From Vibrio hyugaensis (GTDB lineage: Bacteria > Pseudomonadota > Gammaproteobacteria > Enterobacterales > Vibrionaceae), in NCBI RefSeq assembly GCF_002906655.1, contig NZ_CP025795.1, positions 1,426,001 through 1,490,000 on the forward strand: a stretch of DNA of 64,000 nucleotides, read 5' to 3'. The notes under the pieces are model-generated. The model worked only from the letters and a program-made list of their open reading frames with translations. It was not told the DNA's origin and searched no databases. Both the position numbers and the translations under genes were made by a program. Below are positions 9,921 through 16,956 of the stretch, piece by piece (the first letter of the stretch is position 1; each line of letters starts with the position of its first letter).

Positions 9921-10468
9921 ATCTCGTAATTCGCTTTGATACCGATATCGAAATGCAGCGGCATACGCCATTTAGCAAAAGACAGGAAGCCCATTACTAA
10001 TCCAGCCAACAACATAGTGATGGCTGCAAGAATAGGAAGGTTAAACCATAATGCAAACGTTGCTACAGCGAGAAACGCGGGCACCATCTTTAAGCCTGGC
10101 ACTTTAAAGCAAAAAGACTCTTTAAGCGCAATGCCCGAAAAGGTCACAAAGATAAAGCCAAGCCCTAACCAAGTGCGCTGAAACTCCAAGTCACTCACCA
10201 TCAATACCAAGCCAATCCAAGACGCCCAACTGATCACGGCTCGTACGTGTTTACTGTAAACATGTACGTTCGCGGCAGATAACGCACCGGCCACACAAAG
10301 CGCAATGACTGAGGTTTGGTAAACCAATGGTGAACTAGAAATTGCACCAGAGACAAGAACCGAAAAAACAAGCAGCGCCATTGCAAATAAGGTAATACCA
10401 AAGCGATACAAGCACACGCTGATTTTATCGAGTGAATCCAGCGTCTCTTGATGTTCTGTGTTTGCCAT
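9917..10468 (-). CDS. Conserved integral membrane protein, possibly DUF2301 family
   Basis: A 183-residue protein from ATG 10468. I chose this start because a GGCAGG sequence lies 9 nt upstream; two upstream ATGs in frame have poorly spaced sites. After a 20-residue hydrophilic N-terminus it has five or six hydrophobic segments (about residues 22-42, 47-65, 73-90, 95-112, 123-155). It ends in a basic cytoplasmic-looking tail. Length and topology suggest the uncharacterised DUF2301 membrane family seen in Vibrio, but this is from memory and not firm. Function is unknown. It converges with HMG-CoA lyase and overlaps it by 4 nt. Confidence 0.7.
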   Translation of the reverse strand: MANTEHQETLDSLDKISVCLYRFGITLFAMALLVFSVLVSGAISSSPLVYQTSVIALCVAGALSAANVHVYSKHVRAVISWASWIGLVLMVSDLEFQRTWLGLGFIFVTFSGIALKESFCFKVPGLKMVPAFLAVATFALWFNLPILAAITMLLAGLVMGFLSFAKWRMPLHFDIGIKANYEI

Positions 10469-10542
10469 GGAAAGCATCCTGCCTAAAAATGAAAAGGAAT
10501 AAAAAGCCAACGAGGGTGAAATCGCCGGCTCTATAAACTGAA

Positions 10543-11421
10543 TTACGCCCGTTTTGGAAAGCGGAGTTTACCGCCAGTTCGGTAGATCACCAAAGAGAAT
10601 AAGATAAGCGCACAACCGACGAGTTTATTAGAGGTCAGCACTTCGCCATACCAAATCACACTCAGAATTACAGTCCACACGGGTTCAAGGATCATAATCA
10701 GTGCAGCGTTACCCGCTTGGACAAACTTTTGCCCCATGGTTTGCATCACGTAACGTAGACTGGTTGCCAAAAGCGTGCTCAACGCAAACCAAATCCAGAT
10801 AGATGTGCTTACCTCTGTTGGCACCCTTTCCACCAACGATGAAATCAGCAAACCAATCAAACCCGTGACGAACAGCTGAATACACGTTAGCAACAACACA
10901 GGCAATTTTTGCGAATACTTGCTGTTTACGTTGAAGTGCAAAGCGAGCATCAAAGCCGCGCCCAAGAACCAAAGCTGGCTGCTAGATTGTTGCCAACCAC
11001 CAGCCAAAGACAAACATCCTAGGCCAAGAATCGCGATCGGTAGTGACACCCAAAAAATTCGTTGAGGTCTTTGACGAAACATAATCCAAGCGACAATGGG
11101 TACGAACAGCATCGACAGGCTCATGATGAATGCGCCCTCACCTAACGTGTCACTAATTGAAATCGCGTAGATCCAACACATCAGTGCACCACCTAAAAGC
11201 ACACCGACGCCTGCCGCGGCAACAATATCTTTCTTATTAGCAGCACGAAGCGGTTTGATACACAGAGGCAGCAAACATAGTGAAGCAATGGTGAATCGCA
11301 GACCGATAAATCCGAATGGTGGAAGACCTTGAATGGTTTCTTTGGAGAAGATCCACCCTAATGCCGCGATCATCGTAGTAGCGACGAGCACGAATGCAGC
11401 TTTGCGTTCTGAGTTAAGCAT
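10543..11421 (-). CDS. DMT-superfamily (EamA) transporter
   Basis: A 292-residue membrane protein with ten predicted transmembrane helices in two EamA repeats. The first covers about residues 9-135 and the second about 150-285. Features such as FIGLRFTIASLCLLPL in repeat 1 and ALIMILEPVWTVILSVIWYGE in repeat 2 are diagnostic of the family. Such proteins export amino acids or other metabolites; the substrate cannot be assigned. Its start codon is preceded by 9 nt and then the T-run of a rho-independent-type hairpin, suggesting attenuation. Two copies of an operator-like repeat lie further upstream. Confidence 0.88.
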   Translation of the reverse strand: MLNSERKAAFVLVATTMIAALGWIFSKETIQGLPPFGFIGLRFTIASLCLLPLCIKPLRAANKKDIVAAAGVGVLLGGALMCWIYAISISDTLGEGAFIMSLSMLFVPIVAWIMFRQRPQRIFWVSLPIAILGLGCLSLAGGWQQSSSQLWFLGAALMLALHFNVNSKYSQKLPVLLLTCIQLFVTGLIGLLISSLVERVPTEVSTSIWIWFALSTLLATSLRYVMQTMGQKFVQAGNAALIMILEPVWTVILSVIWYGEVLTSNKLVGCALILFSLVIYRTGGKLRFPKRA

Positions 11422-11429
11422 AATTACTC

Positions 11430-11475
11430 ACAAAAAAAGACCCTGCGAGGGATTCGTCAGGGGTTTATTTATCAT
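11430..11475 (-). promoter_or_regulatory. Terminator-like hairpin and 15-codon ORF just upstream of the EamA start (candidate attenuator)
   Basis: On the minus strand the stem CCCTGACGA / TCGCAGGG (one bulge, 5-nt loop) is followed by TC and seven Ts. This is a textbook intrinsic terminator. It lies inside a 15-codon ORF (ATG at 11475, reading MINKPLTNPSQGLFL) that stops two codons before the EamA ATG, in the same frame. A terminator that would stop transcription before the exporter gene implies conditional read-through. The ORF has no run of a single amino acid and only a weak ribosome site, so translation of it is uncertain. Confidence 0.55.
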
Positions 11476-11549
11476 TGATTTTAATGCGTGGTAGCTAGTT
11501 ATATTCGCATCGCAAATGCTGACAGGATGTGTAATTAGAATGAGGGAAT

Positions 11550-11664
11550 GTTAACGTTTGCGAAACGCTCACAGTATACATTGTGACATGCTTCTCATCG
11601 AGTAAATTGCTGTGAAATCCCTTCATTATTTTTGTGGTTTATGTGGTTAACGAAAACGCTCACA
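11550..11664. promoter_or_regulatory. Pair of direct repeats GTTAACG...AAACGCTCACA between EamA and the small membrane protein
   Basis: GTTAACG, six bases, then AAACGCTCACA occurs at 11550-11573. GTTAACG followed directly by AAAACGCTCACA occurs at 11646-11664. The first copy is also followed by TGTGA, giving TCACA-N8-TGTGA. The 345-nt gap between genes 10543 and 11767 holds these repeats plus the attenuator hairpin. The sharing of a 7-mer and an 11-mer looks like duplicated operator sites for one regulator. No regulator can be named. Confidence 0.35.
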
Positions 11665-11766
11665 ATCAGGTTTTAGCTCAAATAATATACGGAATAATCT
11701 CATCACCTGTTGGTGTTCAAAATGCTAAAATCGAAACACAGTAGAACAGAAGACAGGAGGTGCTTT

Positions 11767-11937
11767 ATGAGACACTCAACCGTACTCTTTTTCATTCTGA
11801 TCGCCCTACTTATTCTGGCACCAATGGTGCTTGGTTCGTTGTTTAATCTTGTCTCTTCATTACGCATCGGCAGCATCGAGGCGGACCCAATTTCCATCAC
11901 TCATATCTACGACATGATGATGTACCGTGGACGTTAG
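11767..11937 (+). CDS. Small single-pass membrane protein (56 aa)
   Basis: A perfect AGGAGG Shine-Dalgarno (11755-11760) sits 6 nt before the ATG at 11767. The longer in-frame ATG at 11719 lacks such a site. Residues 5-27 (VLFFILIALLILAPMVLGSL) form one transmembrane helix. The rest, about 29 residues, is a polar tail with IEADPISITHIYDMMMYRGR at the end. An intrinsic terminator follows at 11964-11996, so this is a complete monocistronic unit. No family is recognised. The strong translation signal and dedicated terminator argue that it is a real, expressed small protein. Confidence 0.72.
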   Translation: MRHSTVLFFILIALLILAPMVLGSLFNLVSSLRIGSIEADPISITHIYDMMMYRGR

Positions 11938-11963
11938 TTTGTTTTTATAACTCTCTCTTTCAC

Positions 11964-11996
11964 AACCGCTCTTGCCTCAAATCATGAGCGGTTTTC
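11964..11996 (+). terminator. Intrinsic terminator after the 56-aa membrane protein
   Basis: Stem AACCGCTC (11964-11971) pairs with GAGCGGTT (11986-11993), followed by TTT. It closes the small-protein transcription unit. Confidence 0.75.
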
Positions 11997-12108
11997 AATT
12001 TCACGCCTTCTTTCCAAAACCGCCGCTTAACGCTTCTAATTCAATAAAACTCACCACTTTTCACATGTGTATCGCTAAACGATTCTTTTCACTTTAGTTT
12101 TATTGAGA

Positions 12109-12122
12109 TTGATTTTGTCCAA
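12109..12122. promoter_or_regulatory. Possible FNR-like box upstream of the cbb3 oxidase operon
   Basis: TTGATTTTGTCCAA resembles the FNR consensus TTGAT-N4-ATCAA, with the left half perfect and the right half one base off. It is 215 nt before the first cytochrome gene in a 386-nt intergenic gap. cbb3 oxidases are commonly FNR/ANR-controlled, so the site is plausible but weak. Apart from it and the terminator at 11964 I see nothing else in this gap. Confidence 0.3.
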
Positions 12123-12323
12123 TCCACAAGCCTCACACGTATTAGTAATTAAATTCACAACTAAATCGGCTCGTACGTAGCGATATCGCCAGTACCTGCT
12201 TACTCTTTAACCTACAACTATAAAAAATACGCCAGTGCATTCACGCCACCAATAACAGTGAAAATCTGGAATATCAGCGCCCAAGTTAGTGAAACACGCA
12301 TTCAAATTACTAGGGAATCAGTG

Positions 12324-12686
12324 ATGAGATTAAAGAACACCCAAAACATGAGCGCAGCTTTGAGGACGGCTCTCGTCGCCGCTGTGTGCTTCTCTCCCCT
12401 CACCTTTGCTACAGAAGGTAATGAGCAATTCGAAGTCGGCAAAGAAAAAGCGAAAGTTTGTATGACTTGTCATGGTGTAGATGGCATATCGACCATTGAT
12501 GCGTACCCAAACTTACGCGGACAGAACAAAACCTACCTGATTTCCTCCCTTAAGGACTACAAAGCAAGGGAGCGAACCAGTGGTCTCGCGGTGCTGATGC
12601 AACAGCAGGCCGATGCCCTCTCTGATCAAGACATTGAAGACATTGCCCACTACTACTCTCAGCTAGGCAAAGAAGCTCAACCTTAA
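12324..12686 (+). CDS. Small periplasmic cytochrome c (c553/c4-like), first gene of the cbb3 operon
   Basis: A 120-residue protein from ATG 12324; a longer frame from 12258 has no ribosome site, whereas AGGGA precedes 12324. A Sec signal peptide covers residues 1-29, ending LTFA. One haem c site CMTCH is at residues 46-50, and a Met ligand is likely in LAVLMQQQA. The fold pattern resembles the small cytochromes c553 and halves of c4 that donate electrons to cbb3 oxidases. It lies 15 nt before ccoN, so it is probably the soluble donor or an extra subunit for this oxidase. Its genetic linkage to the oxidase is unusual for classic ccoNOQP operons. Confidence 0.85.
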   Translation: MRLKNTQNMSAALRTALVAAVCFSPLTFATEGNEQFEVGKEKAKVCMTCHGVDGISTIDAYPNLRGQNKTYLISSLKDYKARERTSGLAVLMQQQADALSDQDIEDIAHYYSQLGKEAQP

Positions 12687-12701
12687 CCGAGGAGCGTTCC
12701 T

Positions 12702-14111
12702 ATGGAACAAGCAGCAACTCAATACAACACCAAAGTTGTGAAGTATTTTGTGTTGGCATCGTTAGTTTGGGCTATCGTCGGGATGATCATTGGTGTGATC
12801 CTCGCGGCACAGTTGTATTGGCCAGTACTTAACTTCGATTCTCAATACTTCCAATTCGGTCGACTCAGACCACTACACACTTCCGGCGTGATATACGGCT
12901 TTGTAGTCAACATTTTGATGGGTACCTCTCTCTACATCGCTCAACGCACCGGACGCTGTAATCTCTTTAACCAAAGCTTATCTTGGATGGTTTTCTGGGG
13001 TTGGCAACTGGTACTCTTTTTAGCGTTAATCAGTTTGCCCGCTGGCTACACCACATCAAAAGAGTACGCTGAGCTAGAATGGCCAATCGACCTGTTGATC
13101 GTCTTAGTCTGGGTGCTTTACGCCGTGTTGTTCTTTGGCACGATTGCAAAGCGGAAAGTTGACCATATCTTCGTTGCTAACTGGTTCTTCGCCGCCTTTA
13201 TCATAGTCATTGCGATGATCTTCATCGTGAACAACCTTGCCATGCCCGTCTCTTTGATGAAGTCCTATTCTGTCTTCGCTGGAGCGCAAGACGCCATTGT
13301 GCAATGGTGGTGGGGTCACAACGCGGTGGGCTTCTTACTGACCGCTGGTGTGATTGGTATGAACTATTACTTCATCCCAAAAGCCGCAGACCGACCTATT
13401 TACTCTTACCGTTTATCTGTCATCCACTTCTGGGGTTTGGTTGGTTTTTACACTTGGGCTGGTACCCACCACTTGGTTTATTCATCGGTACCTATTTGGG
13501 TGCAAAACATCGGCATCATCATGTCACTCATTCTTTGGCTCCCATCTTGGGCAGGCGCTTTCAACAGTGCGATGACGCTGCTACAAAATAAAGAGAAGCT
13601 CAAGTCTGACTACATTTGCCTATTCTTCTTCTCGGCCATTCTTTACTACTGCTTGGCGACATTTGAAGGGCCTCTACTGGCGATTCGTTGGTTCAATATG
13701 CTCGCGCACAACACAGAATGGGTCATCGGCCACGTTCATTCCGGCGCATTAGGTTGGGTAGGCATGTCTGGCATTGCGGTGTTCTACTACTTCATCCCTC
13801 GTTTATGGAACAAAACCGAGTTGTGGTCAAAGCGCTTGATCAAGTGGCACTTCTGGCTCGCGCATTCTGGTGTTGCGATTTACGCCATCGCTCTTTGGGT
13901 TGCTGGCATTGGCGAAGGATACATGTGGCTAACTCAGAATGAGAATGGAGAACTGGTTTACAGCTTTATTGAAGCCATGAACTTTAAAGCTCCATGGTTG
14001 TTCCTGCGGTTCTTTGGGGGCGCACTCTTTGTACTTGGCCTATTCCTGATGGCATTCAACTTGTACAAAACCGTGCGTTCTCCATCGGTGTTAGTGGCAA
14101 AGGAGGCATAA
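12702..14111 (+). CDS. ccoN: cbb3-type cytochrome c oxidase catalytic subunit I
   Basis: A 469-residue, 12-helix haem-copper oxidase subunit. The ligands expected for a proton-pumping cbb3 centre are present. His59 is in PLHTSGVIYG (low-spin haem). His206 is in WWWGHNAVGF with His256/257 in WAGTHHLVY (CuB). His344/346 are in NTEWVIGHVHSGALGW (haems). Tyr250, the residue cross-linked to a CuB His in this class, is kept in FYTWAG. The motif has THH where PHH is more usual. A GAGGAG site precedes the ATG. Genes for maturation (ccoGHIS) and ccoQ are not nearby. This looks like an accessory second oxidase operon rather than the main chromosome I one. Confidence 0.93.
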   Translation: MEQAATQYNTKVVKYFVLASLVWAIVGMIIGVILAAQLYWPVLNFDSQYFQFGRLRPLHTSGVIYGFVVNILMGTSLYIAQRTGRCNLFNQSLSWMVFWGWQLVLFLALISLPAGYTTSKEYAELEWPIDLLIVLVWVLYAVLFFGTIAKRKVDHIFVANWFFAAFIIVIAMIFIVNNLAMPVSLMKSYSVFAGAQDAIVQWWWGHNAVGFLLTAGVIGMNYYFIPKAADRPIYSYRLSVIHFWGLVGFYTWAGTHHLVYSSVPIWVQNIGIIMSLILWLPSWAGAFNSAMTLLQNKEKLKSDYICLFFFSAILYYCLATFEGPLLAIRWFNMLAHNTEWVIGHVHSGALGWVGMSGIAVFYYFIPRLWNKTELWSKRLIKWHFWLAHSGVAIYAIALWVAGIGEGYMWLTQNENGELVYSFIEAMNFKAPWLFLRFFGGALFVLGLFLMAFNLYKTVRSPSVLVAKEA

Positions 14112-14112
14112 G

Positions 14113-14724
14113 ATGAGCAAAGACTTTACTCACTCAGTGGTCATCTTGATCATAACCACGGTGGTTGTGGCCTCCTTCTCACTCGCGGTTTGGGTTGTGC
14201 CGAATATTCTTCGCACTGACGACATCGCCAAAGGCAGCTTAGCCAAGCCTTTGACCGCCATTGAGCTTGCGGGTCGCGATATCTACATCAGTGAAGGGTG
14301 TCATGTCTGTCATACGCAGATGGTTCGTCCTCTAGAGCCTGAAACCAAACGCAACGGTCGTGCAAACAAGGAATCAGATGACATTTATGAATTCCCTAAC
14401 CTATGGGGTTCAAAACGCACAGGTCCGGACTTAACCAACCTTGGGCGAAAATACTCTGACCAATGGCATGTATTGCATCTCATCGATCCTCGTCAGGTCA
14501 TTCCAACGTCCATAATGCCGGCCTACCCTTGGTTGTTCGAACAAACACTCTCGGGCGACGCAATTGGCGACAAGATGGAAACACTACGCACATTAGGGGT
14601 TCCATACACAGACCAAGAAATTTCCGACGCGCGCTTGCAAGTTCGCGGTAAAACCAAAGGCGAAGCGCTGATCCACTATCTTCAAAGCCTTGGTCAAGAT
14701 ACAGCACAGGAGGTGGCACCATGA
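14113..14724 (+). CDS. ccoO: cbb3-type oxidase monohaem cytochrome subunit II
   Basis: A 203-residue membrane-anchored cytochrome. Residues 8-30 form the single transmembrane anchor. The haem c site is CHVCH at 63-67, in ISEGCHVCHTQMVRPL, which matches the CcoO signature (GC..CH.QM.RP). The later GPDLTNLGRKYSDQWH and IMPAYPWL segments, the second with the axial Met, are also standard. The gene starts one base after the ccoN stop and overlaps the next start by 4 nt (ATGA), so translation is coupled across ccoN-ccoO-ccoP. It takes electrons from CcoP and passes them to CcoN. Confidence 0.94.
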   Translation: MSKDFTHSVVILIITTVVVASFSLAVWVVPNILRTDDIAKGSLAKPLTAIELAGRDIYISEGCHVCHTQMVRPLEPETKRNGRANKESDDIYEFPNLWGSKRTGPDLTNLGRKYSDQWHVLHLIDPRQVIPTSIMPAYPWLFEQTLSGDAIGDKMETLRTLGVPYTDQEISDARLQVRGKTKGEALIHYLQSLGQDTAQEVAP

Positions 14725-16874
14725 GCACATTCTGGAACTGGTGGGCAGTTGCCTGTACCATAATCTTCTTTGTCCTGATGGTGGGCGTTATCGTCAAGTA
14801 TTGGCGTAGCAACCACAAAGCGGACCAAGACCACACTATCGCCTCTTTTGATGGGATTGATGAAAAGGACGCGCCACCACCCAAGCTACTCTTCGTTAGT
14901 TACGCTGTCGCGTTTTTACTCTCCGCAGGCTATTTGGTTCTGTATCCAGGGCTTGGTGAATGGAAAGGCTTGGCGAATTATGACCAAGCGGACGACAAAC
15001 TTAGCTCGCCATCAACCACACTCGACCAGCAATTTAGCCAAGTAACCGACACCTCTTTGGCTGCACTAGCACAAGATGCCGATATCGTTCGTAGCGGTCG
15101 TATGTTGTTTCAAACCCATTGTTCAGCCTGCCATAGAGATAATGCACAAGGTCAAAAACACTTCCCTAACCTTATCGACAAAGAATGGATATACGGAGGT
15201 GATGATGAGGCCATCATTCATTCCATCGCGAAAGGCCGTAACGGTGCGATGCCCGGCTGGGTTGAAGTGATGAGAAAGGACGAAGTGGACAAGATTTCTT
15301 ACTATCTTGCGTCGCTCAATCAACGCCACAGCAATGTACCTGAGGTGAAAATCGAACTAGGTAAAAACCTGTTCGCTCAATATTGTTCTTCTTGTCACGG
15401 CGATGGCTCAGCCAATCAACAAACTGGTGTTCCAGATTTGTCAGACAGTGTATGGCTTCATGGCGGTAGCATTGAAGAGATTCAACACACCATCAATTAC
15501 GGTTTGAACAACTTGATGCCTGCGTTTGAAAACCAACTCTCAGAGCACGAGATCCTCGCGATTGGTGCCTACATCCGCAAAGCTGGCGAAGAGGAAGAGC
15601 AGAAACTTGCTGCGCTTAACGCTCAATCTGTCGAGCGTGGTGAATATCTGGCACACGCGGGGGATTGCGTGGCTTGTCACAGTGCAGAAGGTGGCGAACC
15701 TTTTGCCGGCGGCCTACCGTTTGTCACACCATTTGGCACCATCTATTCAACCAATATTACACCTCACGCCAGTGAAGGGATTGGTGAATACGACTACGAC
15801 AACTTCCGTGATGCTCTGGTACACGGTAAAGGTAAACATGGTTACTTGTACCCGGCGATGCCGTATACCTCTTATCAATATCTCACCGAACAGGATATGA
15901 CGGATTTGTGGGAGTACATGCAGTCTATTCCTGCCGTGGCGCGTCGTAACGATGAAAACCACATGATGTTCCCATCGAACATTCGTCTTGGTCTCCTTGG
16001 TTGGAACATTGTCTTTATGGACACCGACCCTATCGACTACAACCTACCTTCAGAGCTTGAGGGTGCGGTGGATGACGTAGAGAAGTGGCAGAAAGGCAAA
16101 TACTGGGTTGCAGGCTTAGGACACTGCTCAGAGTGCCATACGCCGCGGAATATTGCTCAAGCATTGATTCCTGAACGCATCTTCCAAGGTAACTTGATTG
16201 ACGGTTGGAACGCACCTGACATTACGTCTACGGAGCTGTATGTGGGCGGTTGGGATGAGAAGACTCTGACCGACTTCTTGCACACAGGTCACTCAGACAA
16301 AGGCACTGCTTTTGCTGGGATGGCTGACGTGGTCAAAAACAGTTTGAGCTTAATGACTCGTGAAGACGTTGAGTCTATGTCCTACTATCTACTCAATGGT
16401 GACGTAAACAACTTCATTGCCGCCGATGCCGTTCCTTTGGAGCCTAAAGGGTTTGATGAAGCGGCTTATCAAGAGCCAATCTATGCAACTTACAAGCAAA
16501 CATGTGGAGCATGCCATGGTAACGATGGTAAAGGACGAGATCCGATAGCACCAACGCTCTTGAACAACGGCATTATCATGCACAGTGACCCGTTTAACAC
16601 CATTGCAGTAACGGTACGAGGTTTACAACCAACTTACATTGACCCTGAACGTAACTTTATGCCAATGGCAAGCTTTGAAGACATCTTATCAGACGCTCGC
16701 TTGGCAGAATTGATTACCTTCGTACGTAAACACCTTGGCGATCAACAATCGCCTGTTACGCCAGCAGACGTTCGAGAAGTAAGGGAAACCTTAGAAGCCG
16801 CAGGTTATGCCGGAGGACTGCATACCACACCAGATATGTATGACCGACGAGATAACAACATCCATATCAAGTAA
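14721..16874 (+). CDS. ccoP: Five-haem fusion: CcoP (dihaem) joined to a trihaem dehydrogenase-type cytochrome c
   Basis: At 717 residues this is more than twice a normal CcoP. Residues 1-290 are CcoP-like: two transmembrane helices (about 7-27 and 56-76) and two haem sites, CSACH (134-138) and CSSCH (222-226), with Met ligands in GAMPGW and NLMPAF. From about residue 303 a second module begins with RGEYLAHAGDCVACHSAEGG. It carries haem sites CVACH (316-320), CSECH (469-473) and CGACH (595-599), with likely Met ligands in YPAMPYTSY, FAGMADVV and FMPMASF. That module matches the cytochrome c subunit of membrane alcohol, aldehyde and gluconate dehydrogenases (AdhB/IorB type). There is no frameshift or stop at the joint, so it is a true in-frame fusion. 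No matching dehydrogenase gene is adjacent. It may let substrate electrons reach the oxidase without the bc1 complex. Confidence 0.9.
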   Translation: MSTFWNWWAVACTIIFFVLMVGVIVKYWRSNHKADQDHTIASFDGIDEKDAPPPKLLFVSYAVAFLLSAGYLVLYPGLGEWKGLANYDQADDKLSSPSTTLDQQFSQVTDTSLAALAQDADIVRSGRMLFQTHCSACHRDNAQGQKHFPNLIDKEWIYGGDDEAIIHSIAKGRNGAMPGWVEVMRKDEVDKISYYLASLNQRHSNVPEVKIELGKNLFAQYCSSCHGDGSANQQTGVPDLSDSVWLHGGSIEEIQHTINYGLNNLMPAFENQLSEHEILAIGAYIRKAGEEEEQKLAALNAQSVERGEYLAHAGDCVACHSAEGGEPFAGGLPFVTPFGTIYSTNITPHASEGIGEYDYDNFRDALVHGKGKHGYLYPAMPYTSYQYLTEQDMTDLWEYMQSIPAVARRNDENHMMFPSNIRLGLLGWNIVFMDTDPIDYNLPSELEGAVDDVEKWQKGKYWVAGLGHCSECHTPRNIAQALIPERIFQGNLIDGWNAPDITSTELYVGGWDEKTLTDFLHTGHSDKGTAFAGMADVVKNSLSLMTREDVESMSYYLLNGDVNNFIAADAVPLEPKGFDEAAYQEPIYATYKQTCGACHGNDGKGRDPIAPTLLNNGIIMHSDPFNTIAVTVRGLQPTYIDPERNFMPMASFEDILSDARLAELITFVRKHLGDQQSPVTPADVREVRETLEAAGYAGGLHTTPDMYDRRDNNIHIK

Positions 16875-16901
16875 CTAAAGTGGCGAGTATCAGGTACAAA
16901 A

Positions 16902-16929
16902 AAAGCCCTTTCCAATCGGAAAGGGCTTT
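16902..16929. terminator. Bidirectional terminator between the oxidase operon and ackA
   Basis: AAAGCCCTTTCC (16902-16913) pairs with GGAAAGGGCTTT (16918-16929) around a 4-nt loop, with flanking A and T runs. It serves both convergent transcripts. Confidence 0.88.
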
Positions 16930-16956
16930 GACTTAGTTCCCAAAATTTTTGCCGTT

